Shown: piece by piece, positions 33,398 to 41,547 of the stretch
How the letters are laid out: the number at the start of each line of letters is the position of its first letter
Position numbering within the stretch: position 1 is the first letter of the stretch
NCBI GenBank assembly: GCA_039029915.1
Contig: JBCCFD010000001.1
Coordinates: 1-59,485 of the forward strand
Length of the DNA stretch: 59,485 nt
DNA from: QQUD01 sp039029915
GTDB taxonomy: Bacteria > Chloroflexota > Anaerolineae > Promineifilales > Promineifilaceae
Direction of reading: 5' to 3'
Translations under genes and position numbers: made by a program
Notes under the pieces: generated by a model
Told to the model about the DNA's origin: nothing
The model's input: the letters and a program-made list of their open reading frames with translations, nothing else
The model's database searches: none

Positions 33398-35542
33398 CTA
33401 TTCCGTTCCTTCAATAGATACCCAATAGTTTGCAGCTTCTCTTGTGAATGGGGTGGTTGGCACAATTACCAAGACGCCCCCCCCTTTACCAATTTCCACA
33501 TCTAAAACGGCCTGATTAAATTCGTCTAAATCAATCGGAACAATTTTGGGTTCCGGACCGTCCTGAATCAGCTGGATACTCCACTGTTGAGGAAGGTCAT
33601 TCCCAATGGGCACAAACCCTTCTACCTGCCAGCCGTCCCCACCATCTTCGACAGTAGTTACGTAATTATTCAGCTCAGGGATGGAGATATTGTCAAGAGC
33701 GACCCCTTTTTCAACGATATCCGAGTCGGTAAGCACTTCAAAGCGAATCAAAATCGTTTGTCCTGTGTACTCATCCAGTGAGATGGACTCCCGAATCCAG
33801 CCGGTCTTGGTTTGGTTGCTACTGTCACCATTATAAGCTGGCCCAAATTCACCGGCGTCTGAGTTTTCGGTGATCAGGATTTCCCAGCTGGCCCCATTAT
33901 CGGTAGACGCTGAAACATAGGCGTAGTCGTAATCCTTTTCAAGCTGGTACCAGATATCATATTCAAGCGTGGCGGAAGCAACGGCCGTTAAATCAAAAGC
34001 GGCCGTGAGCTGGGCATTGAGCTCATCAACCGGTGGAGCAAACCACATTTGGCTACCGCTAACCGGTGGGGCTGTGGTTAGTTTTTGCACGGTATCACCC
34101 GCAAACTTGATTTGTACAGGACCTCGCAGGTCTAATAAGTCGATATAGTGAACACCGAACTGATCAAGCTCCGCTTCATAGCTAAAGGGCAACCCATTGG
34201 CCACTTCGATAAAAGTTGGCCTTCTAAAATCGAGCGAGTCGTAATAATAATCGAGCCCCGTGATGACATCATCAATGTAATTAGCCGCTGCCCAATTACC
34301 CACAAACTGCGTTAAAGAGACGTCCGGTAAATATTCAGAGAGAATGAGGTTAACGCCAGCCATGCCGTTGGCCGGGTGTCGAGCCAGTTCTTGAACGGCT
34401 GGGTCCCCTAGTTGCTCCCAGAAATAAACCATAAACAAATACGAGGCTGAATAGTGTGCATAAAGTTCAGGTTCATCAAAGTTCCATGTGTTTAGCGGTG
34501 TATCAGGGTCAAGCAAATAGTCTGCCTCATCAGCTGTGTAAAGCCCAACCATAATCTCAGAGAGCTGAGATAACCCTTCATTGACCCACAACGCTTCGCT
34601 GGGGTCTTGGTGCCACTGGGTAAGGTGTTGCAGCTCATGAACTAGCGTACCGAAATAAAGTGCTTCCCCAACATCTAGCTCGTCCAAACTTAAATAAACG
34701 ATTTCTTGTTCGTTTGATTCACTATAAAGCGTTCGCGGATATTCATCGATGCTGTTAAAACGGCCGAGCTCACCGCTGGTGCCTTCGGCGACGTGCAGGA
34801 TGGAGATGCGAGGGTCTTGGTCAACGCCTGGCTCCCAGTAGCTGCCGAAAATTTCTATGGTGGGCTCATAATATTGCGTCTCAAACGTTTCAGCCGCGTC
34901 CACGATATCTGCTGGATTAACGGTGGCATCGGTATCCACCCAAAAGTAGGCGTGTTCACTGATTTCAAGAAGCTCGGCTTCGATTCGCTCGTCACCGTTG
35001 AAAAAGATTTCGATATCACCCAGAGCATACTTGGGACCCGGTACGGTGCGGTTTTCGATGTTGTAGTTACCCAGCCGATTGCCCGCTTCAAAGTAATCGT
35101 TTGAAGGGTAGTTGGCAGCCAGCAGCGCTTGTAAATTGATAAACGCTTGACTCGATACAAAGGTTTGGTCAATATTTTCGGGGGCACCGATGCTGACGGC
35201 GGTGGTCGTTGGTTGGATTTCGGGAACGGCCGTTTCTACCGTCGCAGTTTCTTCAATAACCGGACTTTCGGTAGCAATAGGAACGGGCGTTTCGCTTGGG
35301 GCTTCTGTCGCCACTAATTCTGCTCGACGGGTGGCTTGGTCGGTTCGATCCACCTCAGCAATCGGGGTCGGTTCAGAAACGGCCGTGTTGTTTTCTTCAA
35401 AATAAGCATATCCAGCTATGCCCAACCCGATAAAACAAATGGAGCAAATAAACAAACCCAAGCAAGAACCAAGAATGATTTTTGTGGTTCGGTCATGATT
35501 TTTAACTTTGTCTTCTTGATAATTTGGGTCAAATTGTGTCAT
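33398..35542 (-). CDS. Membrane-anchored zinc metalloprotease-like protein
   Basis: A 714-residue protein: a short cytoplasmic tail, one membrane helix (about 22-46), a Thr/Pro/Glu-rich linker (about 52-115), then the external part. The zinc site is VHELQH (His302, Glu303, His306) with the likely third ligand Glu322 in WVNEGLSQ, as in gluzincin metallopeptidases. Downstream a beta-sandwich region contains YAYVSASTDNGASWEIL and LIRFEVLTDSDIVEKGVALDNISI, typical of domains found with M6-type (immune inhibitor A-like) peptidases. It probably cuts extracellular protein, but no substrate can be named. Stands alone on the minus strand. Confidence 0.85.
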   Translation of the reverse strand: MTQFDPNYQEDKVKNHDRTTKIILGSCLGLFICSICFIGLGIAGYAYFEENNTAVSEPTPIAEVDRTDQATRRAELVATEAPSETPVPIATESPVIEETATVETAVPEIQPTTTAVSIGAPENIDQTFVSSQAFINLQALLAANYPSNDYFEAGNRLGNYNIENRTVPGPKYALGDIEIFFNGDERIEAELLEISEHAYFWVDTDATVNPADIVDAAETFETQYYEPTIEIFGSYWEPGVDQDPRISILHVAEGTSGELGRFNSIDEYPRTLYSESNEQEIVYLSLDELDVGEALYFGTLVHELQHLTQWHQDPSEALWVNEGLSQLSEIMVGLYTADEADYLLDPDTPLNTWNFDEPELYAHYSASYLFMVYFWEQLGDPAVQELARHPANGMAGVNLILSEYLPDVSLTQFVGNWAAANYIDDVITGLDYYYDSLDFRRPTFIEVANGLPFSYEAELDQFGVHYIDLLDLRGPVQIKFAGDTVQKLTTAPPVSGSQMWFAPPVDELNAQLTAAFDLTAVASATLEYDIWYQLEKDYDYAYVSASTDNGASWEILITENSDAGEFGPAYNGDSSNQTKTGWIRESISLDEYTGQTILIRFEVLTDSDIVEKGVALDNISIPELNNYVTTVEDGGDGWQVEGFVPIGNDLPQQWSIQLIQDGPEPKIVPIDLDEFNQAVLDVEIGKGGGVLVIVPTTPFTREAANYWVSIEGTE

Positions 35543-35883
35543 ACATAATCCCGCGATTGGTTAGGCTTGTGAATAGGCGAACGATAAATATATCTTTTGA
35601 AATGGGTTTCAGTAAAAGCAAGACGTTCACATCGTTCAATTGTACTCAGTTTTTAATAAAGCATAATAAGAAATTAGAACAACCTTATGTGTAACATTAC
35701 CCACTTGAAAACAATCCTTAAGAAAATAAAATTAGGCGTAACGGTTTGGAGAAGCATGGGTTTTATAAATGAGTTGAGGAAATCAGACCAAGGTAGAAAA
35801 TAGCCCCTTTGGGTCAGCAGAAATAAATTTACAAATGAAGCATTTGTAAAAAACGGAAAAAGTGGAAAGGTCAGAGTGTCTGC
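35543..35883. other. Divergent region upstream of fabH, with inverted repeat
   Basis: No gene seen. A perfect 10-bp inverted repeat TTTACAAATG (35828-35837) / CATTTGTAAA (35841-35850) with a 3-base centre ends 33 bp before the fabH ATG. It could be an operator or an RNA hairpin. The fabH start is preceded by GGAAAGG. No clear promoter pair was found. Confidence 0.45.
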
Positions 35884-37041
35884 ATGAAATATGCTCATAT
35901 CGTCGGGTGGGGCAGTTATTTACCCGAGAAAATTGTCACAAATGATGATATCGCCCAAATTGTTGATACAACTGATGAGTGGGTGTATCAGCGCACCGGT
36001 ATTAAAGAGCGACGCGTCGCTGGAGAACGGGAAACCACAGCCACTTTAGCTTTTGAAGCCGCAGCCCGCGCGCTGGCGGTTGCTGATCTTCATCCTTCTC
36101 AAGTTGAGCTTATTATTGTAGCCACATCTACTCCCGAATATATTTTCCCTTCTACTGCATCACAGGTTCAAGATTATTTAGGGGCTCACCGAGCCGGCGC
36201 TTTTGATTTGAGTGCGGCTTGTTCAGGCTTTGTTTATGGGCTAACCACAGCCGCTAACGCTATTCAAGCCGGAACCGTTAAAAACGCAATTGTGATTGGG
36301 GCTGAAACAATGTCTCGGGTGCTTGATTGGAACGATCGGGCCACCTGTATCTTGTTTGGCGACGGTGCCGGTGCGGTTGTGCTGCGAGGCTCAACGATTC
36401 CAGGCGGTGTGCTTTCTTCAACTTTACGCTCAGATGGCTCAGGGGGTGATTTGCTTTGCCTGCCAGCTGTGTACAAAAATCCAATGCCGATGTTGAATGA
36501 TGATTACATGTCTAATGGACATCATCACAACACCATTTCCATGAACGGCCGTCAAGTGTTTCGGTTTGCTACCAGAGTCGTCAGCGATTCAATTGCTGAA
36601 GTTGTTAAAAAAGCCAACATTACCATGGAAGATGTAAGTCTTGTTGTGCCGCATCAGGCCAATATGCGAATTATTGAGTCGGCGGCTAAAAAGCTGAAGG
36701 TGTCAAGTGATATTTTCCACATGAACGTCCATGAAGCTGGCAATACATCCGCTGCTTCAATTCCAATTGCCCTCTGCGACGCCGTTGAAGCTGGTCGTCT
36801 AAAACCAGATGACAATGTGGTGTTTGTCGGGTTTGGTGGTGGCTTAACGTGGGCTTCCTGCGTGGTGAAATGGAATGTAACGCCACCTGAAATTTCACTG
36901 CCTGAACGAGAATGGAAGCGGGCGCGGTATATTTGGGCACGCACGCGCTCACAAATGCGCCGCATGCGCCGTCGCGTCGTTGATCGCGTCTCCCGCTCCC
37001 CAACGCCAAATGCACGGCTGAAAGATGCGGATAAGAAGTAA
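35884..37041 (+). CDS. fabH: 3-oxoacyl-ACP synthase III (KAS III) with basic C-terminal tail
   Basis: Starts fatty-acid synthesis by condensing acyl-CoA with malonyl-ACP. The catalytic triad is complete: Cys113 in AACSGFVYGL, His257 in VVPHQANMRI, Asn287 in EAGNTSAASIPIAL. The N-terminal signature IVTNDDIAQIVDTTDEWVYQRTGIKERR is typical. The enzyme core ends at about residue 330 (LTWASCVVKW). A further 55 residues, dense in Arg and Lys (KRARYIWARTRSQMRRMRRR), are not part of the normal ~320-residue enzyme. That tail could bind membrane, acidic protein or nucleic acid. No other fatty-acid gene is adjacent. Confidence 0.94.
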   Translation: MKYAHIVGWGSYLPEKIVTNDDIAQIVDTTDEWVYQRTGIKERRVAGERETTATLAFEAAARALAVADLHPSQVELIIVATSTPEYIFPSTASQVQDYLGAHRAGAFDLSAACSGFVYGLTTAANAIQAGTVKNAIVIGAETMSRVLDWNDRATCILFGDGAGAVVLRGSTIPGGVLSSTLRSDGSGGDLLCLPAVYKNPMPMLNDDYMSNGHHHNTISMNGRQVFRFATRVVSDSIAEVVKKANITMEDVSLVVPHQANMRIIESAAKKLKVSSDIFHMNVHEAGNTSAASIPIALCDAVEAGRLKPDDNVVFVGFGGGLTWASCVVKWNVTPPEISLPEREWKRARYIWARTRSQMRRMRRRVVDRVSRSPTPNARLKDADKK

Positions 37042-37131
37042 AAGATTGAGAGGCACGAGCCTAGTGTTCTATTATGAGCGTTATGGGTAATATAGGTAAT
37101 ATTTAGGATCACCAATATACCAATACACTCC

Positions 37132-37803
37132 CTAAATCGGTGCTGTTTTAACCGCCTGCGCCACTTGCTTCAGCATATCCCCCTCATCAATAACCCCTGA
37201 TATATGAACACGGCCGTTTATCACCATATGCGGCACGATATCGATCGAATATTTGGTCGTAATGGCTGGAAATTGATCTGACATGATATAAAGCGTGCGG
37301 ATATTGGCACTAACCACAGCCATATTAAACGCTGGCTGAGCAACAATCGCTCCTCCTTCGTTGTTGGCTGCTGAAATTACTTGAATGTTGACTTTGTCAG
37401 TGAGCTGTTTGAGCTTAATTCGCGTCATCGCATCAAGCGTCATGCCCCGGAAAGAGACCGCCTGAACGGCCGTTATGAACGATGTCATTGAATACCCTGC
37501 CGGTAAGCCGATGACCCGCACCCCGAAATCTTCCCAGCTGTGGTCGCCTGTATCCTCTGCATCTCCCCCCATGACCCCAATCACCGGATAATAATCGTAG
37601 TTTACGCGTCGAGGCCGGGTGGTATAAGATATCGTTTTAAATCGACTAGAAAGCTCTTCACATAGTCGAACCGCCTGTTTTTCAAATTCCGTTGCTTCAG
37701 GATCCCCCCAAACAACGAGTTTTACCGGTTCAGGTAAATGTTCAAGCAGAGCTGGCAAATTCTTTTCAGTTTCTTCGTCAAAAAATGGTTGTTCTTCACT
37801 CAT
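37132..37803 (-). CDS. Protein disulfide oxidoreductase-like, thioredoxin fold without CxxC
   Basis: A 223-residue protein with two thioredoxin-like halves, as in bacterial and archaeal PDO/glutaredoxin-like proteins. The second half keeps the cis-Pro strand IVPHMVINGRVHISGVIDE, which is strongly diagnostic. Where relatives have a CPYC-type active site, this protein reads VISAANNEGGAIVAQPAFNMAV, with no cysteine. The first half also lacks CxxC. It should therefore not act as a dithiol oxidoreductase; a binding or scaffold role is more likely. Neighbours are fabH (convergent) and the mechanosensitive channel (divergent). Confidence 0.72.
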   Translation of the reverse strand: MSEEQPFFDEETEKNLPALLEHLPEPVKLVVWGDPEATEFEKQAVRLCEELSSRFKTISYTTRPRRVNYDYYPVIGVMGGDAEDTGDHSWEDFGVRVIGLPAGYSMTSFITAVQAVSFRGMTLDAMTRIKLKQLTDKVNIQVISAANNEGGAIVAQPAFNMAVVSANIRTLYIMSDQFPAITTKYSIDIVPHMVINGRVHISGVIDEGDMLKQVAQAVKTAPI

Positions 37804-37898
37804 ATCGGGATTATGCCGTCTTCTAGAGATTGGACAACTATTTCACACTGATAGATACTTCAAATAGGAAGAAATTTTGACAAGAAAAGGAGTTTTAC

Positions 37899-38708
37899 AT
37901 GACTGAGTTTTTCAATTCTTTGCCTAGTTTAATTGGCGCCTACGGGTTCCAAATTTTAGGGGCGATTGCTACATTTATCATAGGTCGTTGGGTCGCGGGC
38001 ATGCTTGTGAATGGCGCTAAAAAGGCGATGCAAACGAGTAAGGTCGACAAAACGCTGTCTAACTTTGCCGGTAATATTTTGTATTACTTGCTATTTGCTA
38101 TTGTCATTGTGGCAGCCCTAAGCATTTTAGGTATTCCGACAACGTCGGTCGTGGCCATATTGGGTGGTTTGACATTAGCCTTAGGGTTGGCATTGCAGGA
38201 CTCATTGGGAAATTTAGCAGCAGGCATTATGATTATTTTGTTACGGCCGTATAAACTTGGGGATGTTGTTGAACTTAACGGAGAAACTGGCGAGGTAACG
38301 GAAGTTAAAATTTTCCATACCCAGCTGACAACGCCAGTCAAAAAGACAGTTTACATCCCAAACAATCAAGTCATCGGCGGCAATATTGTCAACTATACCG
38401 AAAAAGGCATCTATCGATACGATATGGTTTTTGGCATTGGCTACGGGGATGATATTAAGAAAGCGAAGGAAATCTTGCTGGAAATCATGAAATCTGATGA
38501 ACGGATCGCATCTGAACCAGAACCCGTTGTGGTTGTTGGTGAATTAGCGGACAGCAGTGTGAATTTAGTGGCGATGCCTTGGATTCGTTTTGAGGATCAT
38601 CCGGGGGTTTCTGCAAATCTAACAGAGCAAGTCAAGCTTCGTTACGACGAAGCTGGCATCTCAATCCCCTTCCCGCAGCAAGATGTGCATATGTTTAATG
38701 CAAACTAG
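37899..38708 (+). CDS. MscS-family mechanosensitive ion channel
   Basis: A 269-residue small-conductance mechanosensitive channel that releases solutes on hypo-osmotic shock; forms a heptamer in the cytoplasmic membrane. Three helices are visible, the last being the glycine/alanine-rich pore helix VVAILGGLTLALGLALQDSLGNLAAG. After it comes the beta domain (RPYKLGDVVELNGETGEV, VYIPNNQVIGGNIVNYT) and the alpha/beta vestibule domain. An AGGAG site lies 8 bp before the ATG. A long hairpin terminator follows, shared with the convergent AspRS gene. Confidence 0.95.
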   Translation: MTEFFNSLPSLIGAYGFQILGAIATFIIGRWVAGMLVNGAKKAMQTSKVDKTLSNFAGNILYYLLFAIVIVAALSILGIPTTSVVAILGGLTLALGLALQDSLGNLAAGIMIILLRPYKLGDVVELNGETGEVTEVKIFHTQLTTPVKKTVYIPNNQVIGGNIVNYTEKGIYRYDMVFGIGYGDDIKKAKEILLEIMKSDERIASEPEPVVVVGELADSSVNLVAMPWIRFEDHPGVSANLTEQVKLRYDEAGISIPFPQQDVHMFNAN

Positions 38709-38744
38709 ATTTAGTTGAGAGTAGCGAGAATAGAGAAGAGAGTG

Positions 38745-38797
38745 AAAAAGTGATAGGTGATACGTCTTACCTAATGACGCATCACCTATCACTTTTT
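38745..38797. terminator. Bidirectional intrinsic terminator between mscS and the second AspRS
   Basis: Perfect 17-bp arms AAAAAGTGATAGGTGAT (38745-38761) and ATCACCTATCACTTTTT (38781-38797), with a further inner CGTC/GACG pairing. The A-run on one side and T-run on the other let it work in both directions for the convergent genes. Confidence 0.85.
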
Positions 38798-38845
38798 AAT
38801 TAACAAGTCCCAATCATTATCATCATTATCGTCATCGTCATCCAT
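38789..38845 (-). CDS. Possible very small acidic protein (18 aa)
   Basis: Directly after the stop of the second AspRS gene, an ATG at 38845 with GAGG 5 bp upstream opens a frame encoding MDDDDDNDDNDWDLLIKK and a TGA stop. The run of Asp/Asn codons and the fitted ribosome site are suggestive. The end overlaps the terminator stem, and a frame this short can arise by chance. No homologue is known to me. Confidence 0.25.
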   Translation of the reverse strand: MDDDDDNDDNDWDLLIKK

Positions 38846-38852
38846 GGTAGCC

Positions 38853-40154
38853 TCAGGGGGTCAGGCGATTAATGTCGCGGGGGAAGAGGGTGGCCAGCCG
38901 AACATTAGAGAAACCGATGAGCTGAGTTAGAAATCGCTCAAGCCCAATTGCAAACCCACCGTGTGGGGGCATGCCAAATTTAAACGCCTCAAGATAGGTT
39001 TCAAATGGCTCTGGTGACAGCTGGGCCTTTATTAAGGCCTCTAAGTAGGATTCATAGGTGTGCAGCCTTTGCCCACCAGTGACCAGCTCAAGCCCGTTAA
39101 ACAACAAGTCGAATGAGTTGGAATAGGCTGGATCATTCGGTTCAGGATGGGTATAAAACGGCCGTTTTGGCATCGGATAGCCCGTCACAAACAAAAAGGC
39201 TGACCCAAACTCCTTGTTCGCCCACTCTCCTAACCAGCGCTCCTCGGCTGGGGCTAGGTCGTGCTCTTCAGTCGCCAGCTTTGGCTCGCTTTTCTGAATC
39301 AGCGCTTTGGCTTCAGAGAAATGGATGTGTGGAAACGGCCGTTTAGCCTCGGGTAGCTTGACGTTTAATAGCGATAGTTCTCTTTCATGATGGGTTGCCA
39401 AAAACCTCAAAATGCCCGTTATTACATTTTCCAACATAGCCATTACCGTAAAATGATTTTCAATAAACCCAAACTCAACGTCTAGGCTGACATATTGATT
39501 GATGTGCCGCGAGGTGTTGTGTGGCTCTGCCCGAAAAACAGGCCCCACTTCATAGACGCGCTCAAAAATTCCCACCATAATTTGCTTGTAGAATTGCGGG
39601 CTTTGGGCTAAATAGGCTGGCCTACCAAAATAGCCTAACTCAAACACATTCGCCCCGCTTTCTGTAGCAGATGCCACCAGCTTTGGGCTTTGGATCTCGG
39701 TGAACTGCTGAGCGTTGAGCGTTTGGCGAAACCCCGCCATGACGCCGGCTGAGAGCCGAAAAGTGGCCTGCCGTTTTGGGTGCCGATTAGTAAACACGGC
39801 GTGATCGAGCTGGGTCGGTAAGGCCGCTTTAATTTCTCGTTTGTTGATTGTCAGTGGCAAAGGATGAGATACGGCCGTGATGACACGAACTTCCGGCTGA
39901 TGGATCTCCACGCCATTTGGGGCTTGAGCCATTTCAACGACTTTTCCCTGCACAGAGACGATGCTTTCTAAAGCAATCGCCTCTAGCTGCTCAATCACTT
40001 CCGGGTTTTCGCAAACCACCTGAATGGTCCCCCAGCCGTCCCGAATGACCAGAAAGCTAATGTTGCCATGCCGACGGTGGTGTTGTAGCCACCCCTCAAT
40101 AATAACGGCCGTGCCAATATGCTCGGCTGCTTTTACAGTACGAATTTTATTCAT
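38853..40154 (-). CDS. aspS: Aspartyl-tRNA synthetase, short archaeal-type (possibly non-discriminating)
   Basis: Class II synthetase of 433 residues without the GAD insertion, so of the archaeal/eukaryal-like AspRS type found as a second copy in some bacteria. The OB domain is VIIEGWLQHHRRHGNISFLVIRDGWGTIQVV. Motif 2 is YEVGPVFRAEPHNTSRHINQYVSLDVE, and motif 3 is GGFAIGLERFLTQLIG. Such enzymes often charge both tRNA-Asp and tRNA-Asn, the latter then amidated by GatCAB. The ATG at 40154 follows a perfect GGAGG; longer frames run through the leader. Expression is controlled by a T-box leader (40360-40746) with an Asp specifier and by two terminators. Confidence 0.93.
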   Translation of the reverse strand: MNKIRTVKAAEHIGTAVIIEGWLQHHRRHGNISFLVIRDGWGTIQVVCENPEVIEQLEAIALESIVSVQGKVVEMAQAPNGVEIHQPEVRVITAVSHPLPLTINKREIKAALPTQLDHAVFTNRHPKRQATFRLSAGVMAGFRQTLNAQQFTEIQSPKLVASATESGANVFELGYFGRPAYLAQSPQFYKQIMVGIFERVYEVGPVFRAEPHNTSRHINQYVSLDVEFGFIENHFTVMAMLENVITGILRFLATHHERELSLLNVKLPEAKRPFPHIHFSEAKALIQKSEPKLATEEHDLAPAEERWLGEWANKEFGSAFLFVTGYPMPKRPFYTHPEPNDPAYSNSFDLLFNGLELVTGGQRLHTYESYLEALIKAQLSPEPFETYLEAFKFGMPPHGGFAIGLERFLTQLIGFSNVRLATLFPRDINRLTP

Positions 40155-40230
40155 GATCAACCTCCAAAATAGTTGATGATTCAGACCCGCTAGGTTTTCA
40201 TAAACCGTCGAGCCTGAACGCTTAAAAAAC

Positions 40231-40265
40231 AAAAACGCCCCCGTCCTGCTTGGAGGACGAGGGCG
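40231..40265 (-). terminator. Second (downstream) leader terminator of the T-box-controlled AspRS
   Basis: Stem CGCCCUCGUCCU / AGGACGGGGGCG (minus strand, 40265-40254 with 40247-40236) followed by TTTTTGTTTTTT. Its central 20 bases (40241-40260) are identical to those of the T-box terminator at 40371-40390, so it is a duplicate. It sits between the first terminator and the gene, 77 bp before the ATG. Confidence 0.85.
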
Positions 40266-40359
40266 CAAAACAGACATTTTAACAGTTGCGGGTAGCGCAT
40301 TTTTTATGAGCTTTGTCGAAACGATCATCGACAAGTCCAATCTGCGTTTACCCTAAAAC

Positions 40360-40746
40360 AAAAAAAGCTCCCGTCCTGCTTGGAGGACGAGAGCCTGAAT
40401 TTGCTAAAATTCTGAGGCCGCACGTGGTGCCACCGCCATTTGTCAAGATTTTTTGAAGGAAAACCTAGACCTTAGGGTCGCGATAACGGGCGAAACCGGA
40501 GTTGGCTACTGGAGCAATTGGGCGAATTAGACAAAGTGATATTTATCGTTTCTCAATTGCTAACTTGTTCACCAATCTGCTCAAGGGTGTCACTATCGGG
40601 AATGATACGCAAAACTTTCACCTGTCGTTTTGCTCTCTAGGTAAATCATATATTTTTAGCTTGGTTACTTTAAAAATATGATGATTTACAAGAATCAGTG
40701 ATCCAAATAGTCTGTCCCTGTCAAAGCGTTTGAAAGTATCAAGTTG
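40360..40746 (-). promoter_or_regulatory. T-box riboswitch, tRNA-Asp specific, with terminator
   Basis: Minus-strand leader read from about 40746. It shows the AGAGAGC element and a stem with GGUGA in its loop (about 40645-40605). Next is the specifier context GUGACACCCUUGAGC (about 40595-40580), giving the codon GAC (Asp). The T-box sequence is GGCGGTGGCACCACG (40437-40423), and the terminator GCTCTCGTCCT / AGGACGGGAGC with seven T is at 40394-40360. The bases UGGC of the T-box would pair with GCCA of uncharged tRNA-Asp, whose discriminator base is G, so specifier and T-box agree. When uncharged tRNA-Asp binds, the antiterminator forms and the AspRS gene at 38853-40154 is transcribed. Confidence 0.88.
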
Positions 40747-40752
40747 CGGAGA

Positions 40753-40782
40753 ATACTACCAGAGGGGAATATGGTGTGTCAA
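40753..40782 (-). promoter_or_regulatory. Promoter of the T-box / AspRS transcript
   Basis: On the minus strand, perfect -35 TTGACA (40782-40777), 18-bp spacer, -10 TAGTAT (40758-40753). Transcription would start near 40746, just before the T-box stem I. It lies immediately after the greA terminator. Confidence 0.7.
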
Positions 40783-40792
40783 TGGGGAAAAT

Positions 40793-40858
40793 AAAAAAAT
40801 GGTAATTGATAACAAGTAAATGTGGGAGTCTTCCTACATTACTAACTACCAATTACCA
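40793..40858 (-). terminator. Intrinsic terminator of greA
   Basis: Outer arms TGGTAATTG and CAATTACCA (40800-40808 / 40850-40858) with an inner paired region (GTAATGTAGG / CCCACATTTAC). Read on the minus strand it ends in seven T. Lies about 15 bp past the greA stop. Confidence 0.8.
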
Positions 40859-40870
40859 AGAATGTATATA

Positions 40871-41347
40871 CTATTGAATATTTACAATTTGCACGTCAAT
40901 CAACCCACCGGGTGAGTTGACTTGAACCGTTTGACCTTTCTTTCCGCCAATGAGCGCTCTGCCCCAGGCTGATTCGTTAGAAATACGGCCGTTTGATGGG
41001 TCCGCTTCATGAGGTCCCACAATTTGGTAAACGGCTTCCTCATCATATTCAACTTCTAAAACCGTAACCGTGCTGCCAACTCGAACCGTACTTGATGGGC
41101 CAACATTTTCAATGACTTTTGCGCGGCGCAATTTATCTTCGAGATCGCGAATTTCGCCTTCAATAAACCCTTGTTCTTCTTTAGCCGCATGATAATCAGC
41201 GTTCTCTTTTAAATCACCTTGGGCAATAGCCGCCTCAAGTTTCACGGAAACCTCTTCACGGCGTGCGCCTTTAAGATGGTCTAATTTTTGTTTGATTTCT
41301 TCCAAACCTTCTTTTGTGACTGGATAAGGTTCAATTCCTGTTGCCAT
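40871..41347 (-). CDS. greA: Transcription elongation factor GreA
   Basis: Binds the secondary channel of RNA polymerase and stimulates cleavage of backtracked RNA. The 158 residues match the family length. The N-terminal coiled coil carries the catalytic acidic tip (AIAQGDLKENADYHAAKEEQ), and the C-terminal FKBP-like domain contains GRISNESAWGRALIGGKKGQTVQV. The ATG at 41347 has GGAG upstream and fits the family start. A longer in-frame ATG at 41404 adds 19 residues without support. It is monocistronic and followed by its own terminator. Confidence 0.96.
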   Translation of the reverse strand: MATGIEPYPVTKEGLEEIKQKLDHLKGARREEVSVKLEAAIAQGDLKENADYHAAKEEQGFIEGEIRDLEDKLRRAKVIENVGPSSTVRVGSTVTVLEVEYDEEAVYQIVGPHEADPSNGRISNESAWGRALIGGKKGQTVQVNSPGGLIDVQIVNIQ

Positions 41348-41419
41348 AGCCTTCACTCCAATTTCCAAATTTGAGCAATAACAAATCAGATGAAAGTTGC
41401 TCACTCATCAGATAAAATC

Positions 41420-41540
41420 TTATTCTGGTGCAGTTGATGCACTTTGGATTGTTGTTGGCATCCCCAATAAATCAAATAACCTCGCACGTGCGAGGCCATC
41501 ACCCTTCTGTTTAAGCAAATCACAGTAGCCTTTCAAAAAG
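41420..41540 (-). pseudogene. Possible gene remnant upstream of greA
   Basis: A frame without a start, ending in TAA at 41420-41422, reads GFLKGYCDLLKQKGDG, LARARLFDLLGMPTT and IQSASTAPE. It looks like the C-terminal end of a protein. It is cut off on its 5' side by repeat copy D (41548-41656). It contains the perfect 16-bp palindrome CCTCGCACGTGCGAGG (41480-41495). The parent gene was not recognised. Confidence 0.3.
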
Positions 41541-41547
41541 CCTAAGT

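Noticed and set aside
37132..37803. A hidden Sec codon in the PDO-like protein
   Set aside because: The active-site region has only ordinary sense codons (Ala-Ala-Asn-Asn-Glu); no TGA is present.
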